Shown here in pieces: positions 30,363-41,284 of a stretch of 64,000 nt of DNA (positions within the stretch are counted from its first letter, which is position 1; every line of letters starts with the position of its first letter). A program made the translations under genes and the position numbers. The DNA is from Prorocentrum cordatum (lineage: Eukaryota; Sar; Dinophyceae; Prorocentrales; Prorocentraceae). The stretch is from the NCBI GenBank assembly GCA_963575745.1, contig CAUYUJ010016149.1, forward strand, positions 311,654-375,653. Reading direction: 5' to 3'. The notes beneath the pieces are model-generated. The model had not been told where the DNA came from and ran no database searches. It saw nothing but the letters and a program-made list of their open reading frames with translations.

Positions 30363-32346
30363 GTGAGATGATTGTGGATGCGGCGAGACATGGGGAAAAA
30401 GGGACAAACGTTGGAAGTGGGAAGAGAGAGCATTGTGAAGAGGTAAAGAGTTTGTTTGACAGAAGGCGGTCCGAGTGCGACCCAGATGGGAGGCGAGAGC
30501 TTCGAAAGGCACTGGAGAGCTCTGAGAAGAGAACGGGGGCAACGCCAGGAGGATGAAATTGCTGAAGGGAATGGGTTTGCCACGCTTGCGAAGGTTAGAG
30601 GAGAGACGTCACGGCGCCAAGCAGATCGCAGGAATCAGAGATGCAAGTGGTACCTTGTGTACGGACCAAACTTCAATGTGCGAGGTTTTTGCCGTATTTT
30701 ATGAAGGGCTCTACAAAGATTGCGGGGGTGATGCGTTCGCGTTGCAGCAGGGAGTCCACGGGGAATCCGCGAAACTAATATCCGCTCTGAAGAAAATCAA
30801 AGTTGGCAAAGCCGCGGCGGACGATGGTTTAGTAGCGGAGATGTTGAGGACGGGGCGCGCAGGGCTTGCGACAGAACTTGCGCACTTCTCCACCGAAGTG
30901 TTGCAAGGGAACACGCTTCCACCGGAGGAGTGGAGAGTCGTGAAATTCCGCGTTCTTTTCAAGAAAGGGGATTTGACGCAGCCGGAAAACTATCGACCCA
31001 TCGCTGTGCTTGCAGTAATGGCTAAATTGTTTAGTACGGTGTTATACAACAGGATCGCACCAATGATCGACAAGAGTCTTGGACGCGAACAGTTTGGATT
31101 TATACCAGGACGCGGATGTTCAGACGCCATCCATATCACGCGCACTATTATAGAGAAGTCTTTGGAATGGGGAGAGGCGTTGTGTGTGGCAACAGTGGAT
31201 GTAGAAAAAAAGCATTTGACCGAGTGCACCATTCCTCGCTTTTTGCAGCATTTTTGGAGACTGACATTGATTTGCAAGTGGTGGGTGTGCTCCGTCGTTT
31301 GTATTTTGATGTGAAAAGGGTATATCGCATTGTGGCCGGGAACAGAATGTCGAGAATTTGTTGTGATGAGAGGGGTGAAGCAGGGGGATCCCCTGTCTCC
31401 TGTTCTGTTCAATCTGGCGTTGGACGGCGCGCTGCGGGGGGCAGGGGGCATCTGGGTAAAGAGGGGATATGGCGCAGATGTGGGGTGGGAGGTCAGGAGA
31501 GAAAGGCTGGCGCATGTTGCATTTGCGGATGATCAAGCATTTTTAGCTCGATCATGGTTGTCTATGACACGTATGCTGTCCATGCTCCGGAGGGCTCTGC
31601 TTAGCCGGGGGCTAGTGCTGCGCCCAAGCAAATGCCAACTTCAGACGAGTAGGGCCGATTTCCAGACGGGGGCAAGTCGCGATTGAAGAGGGCTTTTCCA
31701 TTGAGGCATCGCCAGTCGGTGAATGTTTAGACTTTTTTGGGGCCAAGTTATGCCTCCAGGATCCAACGGGGAGCGAGATCAAACGCCGGGCAGCGAAAGC
31801 ATGGAACAAGTTTTGGGCATTAAAGAAAGCACTCACGAGGAGGAACTTGTCATTGAAGAAGCGTTTTTGCAGCTTTTCAACGGCGCAGTTACGGGGGCAG
31901 TAATGTGGGGGTCCGAACCTTGGACGCCGAGAGTGGAAGAACTGCGCAGACTTCGCGCCACTCAGGACGCCATGCTCCGGAGAATTACGTGCGCCGGGCG
32001 CGCTGAGGAGGAGGGCGGGGTGGTGCGGGCGCAGAGAGCGGCGAAGCAGGCGAGAAAATTGGCACGCGGTGCTGGGGTGCGGGACTGGGGGCCTGAACAC
32101 TTCATTAAAAAGTGGAGATGGGCGGGACATGTAGCGCGATTGCCCGACAGTGAGCGGGCTTGCAGAGTCACAGCATGGAAGGATTCAGCTTGGCAGAGCG
32201 ACATTCGAGATAGATGGTTGAGACCAGCGCGTCCGTCGAGGCGCCCATGGACGACGTTTGAACGTGTGCTGAGGCGATTTTGCACGCAGGGAGGGCATGG
32301 CGCGCGGAGAAGCAAGGCTCAGCATCGCGAGGCCTGGCATGAATAA
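30363..32346 (+). pseudogene. LINE reverse transcriptase and C-terminal region, frameshifted
   Basis: The linker (30368-30556) lies one frame off the flanking parts. Reverse transcriptase begins by 30553: ENYRPIAVLAVMAKL, EQFGFIPGRGCSDAI, then VATVDVE. At an A7 run (about 31205) the frame changes so that KAFDRVHHSS follows, completing the first catalytic Asp motif. A further change returns to MRGVKQGDPLSPVLFNLAL and HVAFADDQAFLA (the catalytic Asp-Asp pair, intact). TGA at 31684 ends that frame. The C-terminal part (31723-32346) has AMLRRITCAGR and KWRWAGHVARLP, typical of the region after reverse transcriptase in these LINEs. All catalytic residues are present, but not in one frame. Confidence 0.82.
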
Positions 32347-32724
32347 TCTGGCGAATACGCCTCGTGGGCAAGCGCGGCAGAAGCTTAGCGCTGATCCCTG
32401 GTCTGCCTTCGCCGCTGTACTGTAGCGCGCTGTCCTGCCCCCCGCGGGCCTCCTTAGCTCGGACTTTCACGCTTTCTCCTCTCGTCCTCCCCCCCCCTCC
32501 TCCCTCCTCCCTCTCCTTGTCTCTGCCCTCCTTGTCGCCATGTTCATCATCGCCGTCGCCGTCATCATCCGTGACCTTGTTGGCACAGGGGCAAGATGGG
32601 CGCTCAGCAATTGCCTATGCGGGGAAGGTTCCCATCCATATTCCCAGAGTCTTGCGCTTATGCGTTTGCAGCGCCCGCCGGGGGTGGGCTGCCACCCGCT
32701 GCGAAGCTTCGCCATCAATGCTAT
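32347..32724. other. LINE 3' flank, no gene
   Basis: CT-rich stretch at 32470-32520, otherwise unique DNA. May include the 3' untranslated region of the LINE. Confidence 0.45.
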
Positions 32725-32847
32725 TCCCTACCTGGGCTCTGCCTAGAAGGCTTCTTACTCTTATGGGCTTAGAGGTGCCGGGCAGTGGAAATCGCCCCTG
32801 GCGGCCCCCCCGGCGCCCGCCCCGCGGTTCCCCTTCGGGGGCCCCGA

Positions 32848-33085
32848 GGCGGGGGTCAGTGCAAACGGGGGTCAGCCAGGGCGCCAGATCCCGCAGGATC
32901 CTGCGAAGACCCCCTCTGGCTGACCCGGGTTAGCGAGCCTCTCGTGGCCGCGAGGCGGCTGCGCGCGTTGGCAGGCCCGGGTTTGCGAAGACCTGCGTTG
33001 CATTTTTTTTTTTTTTGCATTGCAGTTTTTGATTTCCTGCTGGCCCGGGTCTGGATTGACCCGGGTCAGAAAATCTCCGACCCCC
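32848..33085. repeat. Dispersed hairpin-rich module, copy 2
   Basis: GGGGGTCAGTGCAAACGGGG, CGCAGGATCCTGCG, and GGATTGACCCGGGTCAG match 11015-11225. It includes a T14 run at 33005-33018 and lies inside the AT-flanked element. Confidence 0.75.
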
Positions 33086-33089
33086 AGCT

Positions 33090-33895
33090 GCGTCCCCTGA
33101 GCTGAGCGTTGCTTATCTCATCTTAGCTTAGCTTAATTCATCTTAGCTTAGCTTCAGCTTAGCTCAGGTTTGTCGTAGCATAGCTTACCATCATCTTAGC
33201 TTCGCTGAGCTTTAGCATAGCAGAGCACATCATAGCATAGCGTCGCATAGCATAGCGCAGCACAGCATATCATAGCATAGCCCCGCATAGTAAATCATAG
33301 CTCAGCAGAGCACAGCATAGCATAGCATAGCGCAGCACAGCACAGCAGTACAGCAAAGCACAGCGCAGCATAGTATAGCATAGCATAACAGAGCGTATCA
33401 CAGCACGGCAGCAAAGCAAAGGCGAAGCGACAGCAGCGACAACACAGAAAAATACAAGCAGCGCATAGCACAGCAAAGCAAAAGCAACAGCAAAGCAAAG
33501 GAAAGGCAAAGCCACAGCAATGTGCGACCGATGCCGAGCTAGCCTAGAGGGCTAGCTTAGCTTAGGCTTAGCTAGGCTTAGCTTAGGCTTAGCTTAGCCT
33601 AGATGGGCGTAATCCCCCACCTAGACTCTGCCTAGAGGGTTAGCCTAGCTTAGCTTAGCATAGCGCAGCGCTGCATTAGCATCGCATAACATAGCCAATC
33701 ATAACATAGCATAGCATAGCGCAGCATAACATAGCACAGCATAGCTCAGCAAAACATAGCATAGCGCAGCTTCGCATATCAGAGCATAGCTTACCATAGC
33801 ACAGCACAGCATGACATAGCATATCATAGCATGGCATAGCGCAGCATAGCACAGCATAGCATAGCATAGCGCAGCATAGGGGCCTCAACTTCTAG
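33090..33895. repeat. TTAGC/TAGCA satellite, array 1
   Basis: 5-bp TTAGC and TAGCA units, with an 11-bp higher-order unit TTAGCTTAGGC at 33550-33600. A second start-like string (TAATCCCCCACCTAGACTCT plus GCCTAGAGGG) at 33610-33640 suggests an internal duplication of the element start. Confidence 0.9.
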
Positions 33896-34009
33896 GTCGG
33901 GTCGCACTGGGGTAATTGCTGTCTTTGCTTTCCATCTCAACTGCGCTGCACTTCGGAAGGAGACAGCGAGACTCATTGAATTCCCCTGGCGACTCCAGAG
34001 GTCCACCGG

Positions 34010-35273
34010 ATGGCGTCAGACCGCGGTTCAGGTTCCGGTACATCCAATTCCAGTGCTCCCAAGCAGAGTCGCTCGCATCATTGTCGGCACGCGGCGCGCA
34101 GTGGATCGCGCAGTGACCGAGGGGTCTCCGCCATGCTGGCTGCAAGCAGAGAACATCGGCGTGATCGACAGGGCAACGCTACAAAGGAACCACCAGCTCG
34201 TCGCCGAGATCAAGCAGGGCGAATCCAGGCGCCACGTCGGCCTGGCAGCTCGGCAGGAGGCGCGGTTCGGCTACAACAACAGCAGCAGCAGCGACAAGCA
34301 GCAGAAGTATGTCAGCATGGAGGGGGTTGATGACCTGCCCAGATTCCCAGATGCAGAGAGGCCTCGAGCTGATCCGCTCCGTGAATCTGATCCATGGGCA
34401 AATCCGATTACTACCCCAGTGGATGGGCCTCCCACATTACATGCTCAACAATGTGCCGGCGGACATGGCGCTGGGGCGGGCCAGGCGCTGGAAACCGGGC
34501 TCGCGTCCATTTTCGCCGAGCAGATTCAGCTGGCCACATCGCGACTCCAGGCCGAGACCACCTCTATCTTGCATTCGGCCACGTCCATTCTTCACAACGG
34601 ATTTTAAGCAGTTCTCGGTCAAGTTCGCCAGCAGGGCACGCGGCTGGACACGGTGGATTACACTGTCAGGGACATGGGAGCGTTGGCGGTTTGGGACCGC
34701 CCACCAGACCCTCACTTTTATTTTATCTGAGCAGCGACAGCAGCTCAGCCATCCGAAGTCCGCAGGGCACTCGAGCCATGGATCAACGCAGCTGGAGTGG
34801 CCATTTCGGATGTGGGTCTGGTCGGCGACGCTCCATCCAGACGATTCTACTCGCGGGTTATGGGCGGCGCAGCGGCCTCCCTTCGCAGCGTCTCCATTGC
34901 GAGGGACCTACGCCAAGGGGGGAGATTGAGGCATTTCTCTTGCGTCAACACCAGCGGCGCCCTCACTCCGTTCTATATCAACGCGGACAAGAGCCCCGCG
35001 ACGCTGCGGCGCGACATCCAGACCAAGAAGCTCGCCCATGTACTCGGAGAGCGGCATGAGGGGCACTTATTCAGGAAGGTGGGCAGCGACGGGATCGTTT
35101 CGTGCAACGGCATCCCCATCGTCAGTGTGGAGATCGGGAACAACGCTTCTGCTGCCGCCCAGCTCAAATGGGACAGCGCCGCCATCGTCAAACTTGGGAT
35201 TGACAAGCAAAGCATCAACGACGCGTTCCAGCGCATATTTCGCGCCACCGGCACTTCGCTTTGGTCTACTTAA
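34010..35273 (+). pseudogene. LINE N-terminal ORF, frameshifted
   Basis: Starts MASDRGSGSGTSNSSAPKQS at 34010, a Ser/Arg-rich head, then moves to a second frame at about 34170-34607. It reappears at 34797-35273 with SRRFYSRVMGGAAA, ALTPFYINADKSPATLRRD, TKKLAHVL and AAQLKWDSAAIVKLGI. This last block (an RFxxxxxG strand, a DKSPxxxR motif, LxW..AA..KLGI) is a conserved N-terminal domain I associate with dinoflagellate LINE polyproteins. Its biochemical role is not established. The frame ends with TAA at 35273, after which no frame stays convincing for 300 bp. Confidence 0.55.
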
Positions 35274-36369
35274 TGGTGGATGGCACCTTTGGCGTATCAG
35301 CCAGTGCAGTTCAGAGTCAAGCTCGGAACACTTGGTGTCGCCAGCACGCCACCCCCATGATCAATTTCATGCCATCCTTCATGGGCGGATCGCAACACTA
35401 CGAGTCGTCTCCGCTGTTGGCCATCACTCTGTGCTGAAAGTGAGTGCACACAACTACGAGTTCGCTCCCAATGTCAAATGGTTGCCCATGCTTGGAATGA
35501 GGCGGTTGAGTGGAATCACGGTGGCCTCCATCATCGCACGTCCATTGCCATGGTTGACCTCGACATCCGTGATGACACCTATACCGACCGCGCCGTCTTT
35601 TCAGCCGCAAGAGAAATTTGGGCATGCTTTCGTTGACCTGGCCCAGGAGGAGCTGGCCGACATCCCAACCCGCGTCGATCGCCGTCAATGCTCCGTCGCC
35701 GCCATTGGGGGGGCCTGTCTTTATATCCCAATACACTTTCCTCCCCGAGACGCTTGTCTACCAGCATGCGGACCGCGTCCAGCCCGATAGCTCCCAGGGG
35801 CAGCTCACCGGGCGCGCCGCGCTGCTGCTCAATCAGAGCTTCAAGGCGCCAGAAGACGCAGCGGACCACCGCATTCCTGGCGCGGTGTTCAGCGACGCCA
35901 GGTAAGATGTTACCCTGGGCATGCTCATGGTCAATGCGGACCTGGATCGTTTTCCTCGGGTTCCCAGATGGCAGCAATTGAAATATCGGTTGCCTGTAGT
36001 GGACAAACAAACACGGGATGAATCGCGGCGTTTCCCAGTCTGCGTTAAGGACGCGTGTCCGAAGGGGGGCGCAACATCACATCAAGCGGTATTTCTCGTG
36101 CTGTCTGGAGGCAAGATGCGAAGTTCGCAGCTCTCATCGCAGTCAGTTCAAACGTGGGCGCCAATCATCTTCACCTTCAAGACGAACAAGTTCAGCGTCG
36201 GGAGCTCGATTCCGCCCGCCGTCGATTTCGTTCACTACGCGCTGCAGGGCTTCAGGCCAACCGCGAGTTTGCCGCGCACACAGCCCGACGTTCTCCACGA
36301 GGAAGGCAACGGCAGGCATAGGCCGTCTCGGAGGACCCGATACTCCTGAGGCGCCCCGCGGCGGGCCAC
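35274..36369 (+). pseudogene. Degenerate endonuclease-region remnant of the second LINE
   Basis: By position between the N-terminal ORF and reverse transcriptase this should hold the endonuclease. Only fragments in changing frames look coding: MVDLDIRDDTYTDRAVFS (about 35550-35600), QHADRVQPDSSQGQLTGRAA and ALLLNQSFKAPEDAADHR (about 35760-35870). None of the catalytic motifs can be located with confidence. Confidence 0.4.
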
Positions 36370-37140
36370 CATGCTCCAGAGACCCGAACTGATCCCATCT
36401 TCGCCTTCCCGCCCAGAGGGAGGGATACCAGTGATGCCTATGAGTGCCTGCGGAGTCCAAGCCAATCTCGCCCTCTTGCGACGCGCAGCGCGGATGCTGA
36501 GGCCCCAACTTCGGCGGCCAATCAGCGGCTCAAAGGACTGGTCTGCGCGCGCGCGCGCCATGCCCAGCTCGGATTTGGGCCTGGAAGGAATGTTCTACAT
36601 CATTTGTCTCAGCTAGACGCAGCTGCCCGCTGGGCTAGCACCAGCGAGACAGCTGTTGCACAGGCGCCTGTCTTTGTTGCGCTCGATGTAGCCGGTGTGC
36701 TTCCATCTTGACAGCGACTGGCAGTGGGGGGGTGCTATCTCTCGCTTGCGCGCCGCCTGAATATCTGGATTTGCTTGCATCAATGTATTTCGAGCCTCGC
36801 AGCTTTGATCGCTATTTGCGCCCCGCTTGCGTTCGGGCGCGTCGCAAGGCCGCCCGCTTTCAGTCTCGGCGCGGGCCGCCGCGATGGGCCCGACATTTGC
36901 CCATTGGCGGCGGAGGTGTCGTCGTCGTCTCCACGGGGGGTGGTCGGAGGAAGTGCGGATGCTACGAGGCCCGTGCAGACTTGTCTATCTGCCTTAACAC
37001 ATGTCCTTCTTGGTTGCATAAGCGCCGAGAGGATGGCGCAATTGCGGCTCTTACCCAGTAAGACTGTAGTTGATCCTCTGTCATCGGAGTCAAGCGCCAG
37101 CCCGCCTCTGTGCAGCAGCGCTGCCTTCTCGGCGCTGGGC
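36370..37140 (+). pseudogene. Reverse transcriptase of the second LINE, fragmented
   Basis: SPSQSRPLATRSADAEAPTS (compare the RPI/RPL motif region), then LGFGPGRNVLHHLSQLDA and APVFVALDVAGVLPS (first catalytic Asp region) up to a TGA at about 36711. The next frame gives PPEYLDLLASMYFEP, and a third frame gives SLGAGRRDGPDICPLAAE, where GVRQGCPLS is expected. A terminal AQLRLLPSKTVVDPL corresponds to the segment after the Asp-Asp motif; the Asp-Asp box itself is not legible. At least three frame changes occur. Confidence 0.65.
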
Positions 37141-38118
37141 CATTGCGCCCTGCAGCTTCATTGACAACCGTAGACCTACACAACGGGAAAATCGCTATGC
37201 ACAGAGTCCTTCGTTTGCCATCAAATACGCTCCGGTTGGCTGTTTTGTTTTCGTTCAAAGCGCGCGGGTTCATGGCGCACGCATCAGAGCAAGTCATTAA
37301 TTCGGCAAGCTTGTGAAGATGCGGCTTTCGTGCACTGCGATGCTGGGGGGCGCAGTTGAACGAGTGGGCTGACGCGGCGTTCTTCCTGGTGCCACTGGTG
37401 CGCTGGACGCGCGCGCAATGGAATGCCCTATGCTGGAGGACAACGCATGGTTTCTTGCAACTGCTTGACAGTAGTTCCGTAGCGCCACCCTTTTCATCCA
37501 TCTTCTCATTTTTTTTGCCCCGGTTCGGCGCTGGCGGCGGCCCGTTGCGGACAGGCCAGCGCAGCGGGAGAGGACCGCAGGAGGAAGTTCCAGCGTGCTT
37601 TCCTTTCCTCGCTGCGCGCCCCACATGTTCCACCTGGATTTGCGAATGCTATCGCTAAGCGTTTGTCTGCGTGGAGCATAGCTGCTTCGAGTAGTGGGGC
37701 GGCGGGTGAGCGGCGGGGGAAATGCCGCGCGGTGATCCGCGCGATTAAGCCTGCATGGCTGCGGAGCCTGCGCAAGACCTTCGCAGGAGGGTGGACAACA
37801 TCGCATTGCATGCATGTCATTGGAGCGACAACGCGTATTTTTGGCTGCAGAGAACAGCTCGACTTATTCCCGCGCTAGTCCTCCCGCCCTGAATTCCTGG
37901 CCTTGCCTCTCTCACCTCCTTATACGCTCGGCCCTGGCGCCGACGACGAATGCAATTGCGCATCGTGCGAACTCTCACAGAGTGCCGCCATGCAACTGGG
38001 TGCGACCGATTTTCGCACCCATCATAAGGTCGAGGCGACGCTGGTTCATGGAACCGTTGCGAACCCTGCTGAGCAAATCGCCGGTGTGACAGCTGCCGTG
38101 CGCGCCATGTACAACTAA
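37141..38118 (+). pseudogene. C-terminal region of the second LINE
   Basis: The stretch 37600-37880 (HVPPGFANAIAKRLSAW) and the final frame 37903-38118 (a Cys-x-Cys-x2-Cys cluster, DECNCASCELS, then VRAMYN and TAA) resemble the zinc-cluster-containing C-terminus of LINE polyproteins. Assignment is by position and pattern only. Confidence 0.45.
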
Positions 38119-38157
38119 ACGCGCGGCCAGACTGTTGCCCCCCAGGTACCGTCGATC

Positions 38158-38925
38158 AGCATCACCATCATTATCGCATCATCATCGTTTTCATCCTCAA
38201 GCTCATAATCATAATCAGAGTAATCATCGTTATCACCATCAACAGTACCACCGTCATCATCATAACCAGCATCCTCATTCTCCGCACCATCATCCTCATC
38301 ATCGCCATCATCATCATCCACATCTCCATTGCATCATCGCCATCACCATCGTCATCGCCATCGCCACCATCATCGTCATTATCATATTCATCGTCACCAC
38401 CCTCGTCTTCATCGTCATCAGCATCGCCATCACGATCATCGCCGCTATCGCCATCACCATCATTGTCACCATCATCGTCACCGCCCCCACCATCAGCATC
38501 ATCACCGTCACTATCAGCACCATCCACATCAGCATCATCATCACCATCATCATCAATACCATCAGTATCATCATCACCATCATGCTCATCAGCATTGGCA
38601 TCATCAACATCACCACCATCATAACCCCCATTATCATTATTGCAATCATCAGCATCATCAACATCAGAATCCGCATTATTATTAATATCGTCGTCACCAT
38701 TGTCATCATCATCCCCCCATCGCCATCATCACCGTCATCATCACCTTAACATCAACATTACACCACCACTACCATCATCATTGTCATCATCGTAATCAAC
38801 ATATCCCACACCACCAACATCATCAACATCATTATCATCATCTTCTCCCCCATCATCCTCATCTTTTTCCTCCTCATCATCACCATCATCATCAACATCA
38901 TCATCGTCAGCAGCATCATGGCACA
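38158..38925. repeat. (CAT)n microsatellite
   Basis: About 770 bp of CAT/ATC with interruptions, beginning about 40 bp after the LINE stop codon. Confidence 0.95.
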
Positions 38926-39955
38926 ATCCTCGCACGCTTCGTGGCCCCATAGGGAGCTCCTTCCAAGGCCCCAGTGGGAAAGTTCGCATGACACCACAGC
39001 CCCAGTTCGGCGCACCCCTCAGACGTTTTGTGGCCCCGTAGGGGCCCCACCGCAGGCCCCAATGGAAAAGTTCGCATGCAGTTCCACCCCCCACTTCGGC
39101 CAGTCCTCGCACGGCTCGTGGCTCCATGGGGAGCTCCACCTAAGGACCCAATAGGAGAGTTCGCATGCAGTTCCACCCCCCATTTCGCCGTACCCCTCAG
39201 ATGTTTCGTGGCCCCATAGGGAGCTCCACCGAAGGCACCAGTCAGAAAAGTCGCAATCAGTTCCACCCCTCATTTTGGTGCACCCCCCACACGGTTCGTG
39301 GCCCCATAGTGAGCCCCAGCGAAGGCCCAGGTGGGAGAGTCCGCGTGCAGTTCCGACCCCCATGCCGGTATACCCCTTCTGACGCTTCGTGGAACCATGG
39401 GGAGCTCCAACCAAGGCCCCACTGGAAAAGTTTGCATGCAGTTCTACCCCCACTTTCGGCGCACCCCTCAAACGGTTCGTGGCCCCATAGGGAGCCCCAC
39501 GGCAGGCCCCAGTGGGAAAGTTCGCATGTTGTTCCACCCCTAATTTCGGCGTGCCCCTCACACGGTTCGTGGCCCCATACATAGGGAGCCCCACCGAAGC
39601 CATCATGGGCACTGTTCGCATGCAGTTCCGCCATTAGTTCGGCACACACCTCATTCGTTTCGTGGCCCCATAGGGAGCTCCACCGAAGGCCCCAGTGGGA
39701 AAGTTCGCATGGCACCACCGCCCCATTTCGGCGCACCCGTCACACGTTTAGTGGGTCCACAGGGAGCTCCACCGAAGGCCCCAGTGGCAGTATTCGCATG
39801 CGGTGACACCTACCATTCGGTGCACCCCTCACACGGTTCGTGGTCCCTCTGGGAGCCCCACCGAAGGCCCCAGAGGGAAAATTCGCATGCGGTTCCACCC
39901 CTCATCTCGGCGCATCCCTTGCATGCTTCGTGGCCCCATAGAGGGCACCAGAGAA
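38925..39955 (+). repeat. About 90-bp monomer array 1 (upstream of LINE ORF1)
   Basis: About 12 units with landmarks TTCGTGGCCCCATAGGGAGC, TCCACCGAAGGCCCCAGTGG, TTCGCATGCAGTTCCACCCC and a TTTCGGCGCACCCCTCA end. The LINE N-terminal ORF begins in the last unit, so the array occupies the 5' untranslated position. Sister arrays lie at 47695-47990, 57215-57490 and 58065-59225. Confidence 0.9.
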
Positions 39956-39958
39956 GGC

Positions 39959-40738
39959 CCCATAGACATCGACGACATCACCAAGCGCGTAACGGTTTTG
40001 GAAACATCATCCAGACCGACATCAGCAACATCTGGAGCGACAGTGGATTCTACGTTCAATGCCAAGCTACTTCAGCTAGAGATGGACATCCAAGCGATGA
40101 AGCAGCAGCGATCTACACCAGGACATCCACAACGACCTGGAACCCACGGCACCAACAGCATCTCAGATACGAGGAGCATTACGGCCGTCATCGGCAACCT
40201 TGGTGATTTCGTCACAGTGGAGGCCGCAATCAGTTGGATCCAACAAGGACTTCAACGTTTGGGCGCGCCAGTGCCAACAAGCACCTGCAGCAAGGGGGAT
40301 TTCAACAATATGCTGTTCATGGAGTTCTTGAGCACTCACGATCGGAACTTTGTGGTTGGATAGCTTCGGAGTGCCAAGATCAGCAGGAACTGTCAACATA
40401 TTTGGGCTACGAACGACCGCCCGCCTTTAGTCCGGGAAGCACGCAATTACTGTTTTGGCGTCAAGAATTTGCTGAAGAACACCATGGGCCTCGAACGCCC
40501 CATCCGCGTGGATGACACGGAGCAACCAGATACAGTCACAGTGGGCGGGCAATTGGCCCCGAGCGTGACGTTCGACGGGGACACGGTCATATGCACATGG
40601 ACTACGGGAGATTTGGCCGAATGGGAGGATTTACGTAACAACTAAAAATTCATTGAGCTGGCGAAGACGTGCGACGGGATCGTCGAGCGTGCTTCGAGGA
40701 ATCTGAAAGGCGGCGGAAAAGGGTCCAAAAGGTCCGCC
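39959..40738 (+). pseudogene. LINE N-terminal ORF, same family as 823-1854
   Basis: One frame, opened within the monomer array, gives IDIDDITKRVTVLETSSRP (compare MDDIRRRVEALET), a QLEMDIQAMKQQ helix, TAVIGNLGDFVTVEAAISWI, FNNMLFMEFLS, then TAG at about 40361. It continues in the same frame: REARNYCFGVKNLL, CTWTTGDLAEWEDL, TAA at 40643, a basic Gly/Lys tail (GGGKGSKRSA) and TAG at 40738. The match to the left-edge LINE runs along the whole length, including the stop-separated tail. Confidence 0.7.
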
Positions 40739-41284
40739 TAGGGCCTACGGCTGGCACTTGCAACCACCGACCGTGCCCGAGCCACACTATGACGCGCTTT
40801 GTGCTCTGGATCTTGGGGCGCGGGGATTGCGGGCAAAGCTGCCGGCACCCCCGCCGTTACGGAATACACACGCCCGTGTGTATGCTCAGACTCAGTTGTC
40901 CAACCCAGGTCGTCATGTTCACTTCGCTCTAGCAGATCTTTCGTGCCCAGCCCCCTATTTCCCGCTCCAGACCTCCAGTCCGAGCGTCCCGATTTACCTA
41001 CACCCGCAGTTTTGGATATTATCGCGCGCGTGAGCTTGGTCAAAGCTACCCTCGAGCAGCGCACAGCGGATGTATTATTACCTCACTCAGCACGGTGTTC
41101 CCCTATCGTTGACGGTCAAGTATTCGTTTCACCTACATGTGCACAGTTTCCGATCACAGGTGTTGGCTCCAAGGTTTTGCGCGGACGTGCCGAGCTACAC
41201 CGATCAGGTCATCATCGCGCACAGGTTGCCCCGACTTCGACCTTTTCGACTCCAGGTCAGCATTCCGACATCCAACCTCTAGCA

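Larger units (their letters stand above)
28317..32346 (+). mobile_element. Non-LTR retrotransposon with ORF1, endonuclease and reverse transcriptase (decayed)
   Basis: ORF1 (28317-29264), endonuclease (29473-30362) and reverse transcriptase plus C-terminal region (30363-32346) follow each other on the plus strand over 4.0 kb. Most catalytic motifs survive, but in-frame stops (28440, 28770, 30136, 30364) and at least four frame changes break the ORFs. The upstream 27300-28273 sequence may be its 5' region. The copy is nearly complete and comparatively young, judging by the intact motifs. Confidence 0.85.
32725..33914. mobile_element. AT-flanked element with TTAGC-type repeats, copy 1
   Basis: Starts TCCCTACCTGGGCTCTGCCT and ends CTAGGTCGGGTCGCACTGGG plus GTA, with dinucleotide AT on both sides. 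The start (CCTACCTRGG) is repeated inverted near the end (CCTAGGT). The left part (GAAATCGCCCC, CCCCGCGGTTCCCC) and the right end match the copy at 52265-53136. Between them lies a long array of TTAGC/TAGCA-type repeats. Compared with copy 2, this one carries an extra module at 32848-33085. No transposase ORF is visible, so it would be non-autonomous. Confidence 0.7.
34010..38118 (+). mobile_element. Second LINE, heavily decayed
   Basis: A plus-strand element of about 4.1 kb: N-terminal ORF, poorly legible middle, reverse transcriptase (about 36370-37130) and C-terminal region to TAA 38118, with a (CAT)n tract starting about 40 bp later. Its reverse transcriptase sequence (GFGPGRN, VFVALDVAG) differs from that of the 28317-32346 element, so it belongs to another lineage. 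It starts about 95 bp after the right end of the AT-flanked element. Confidence 0.7.
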
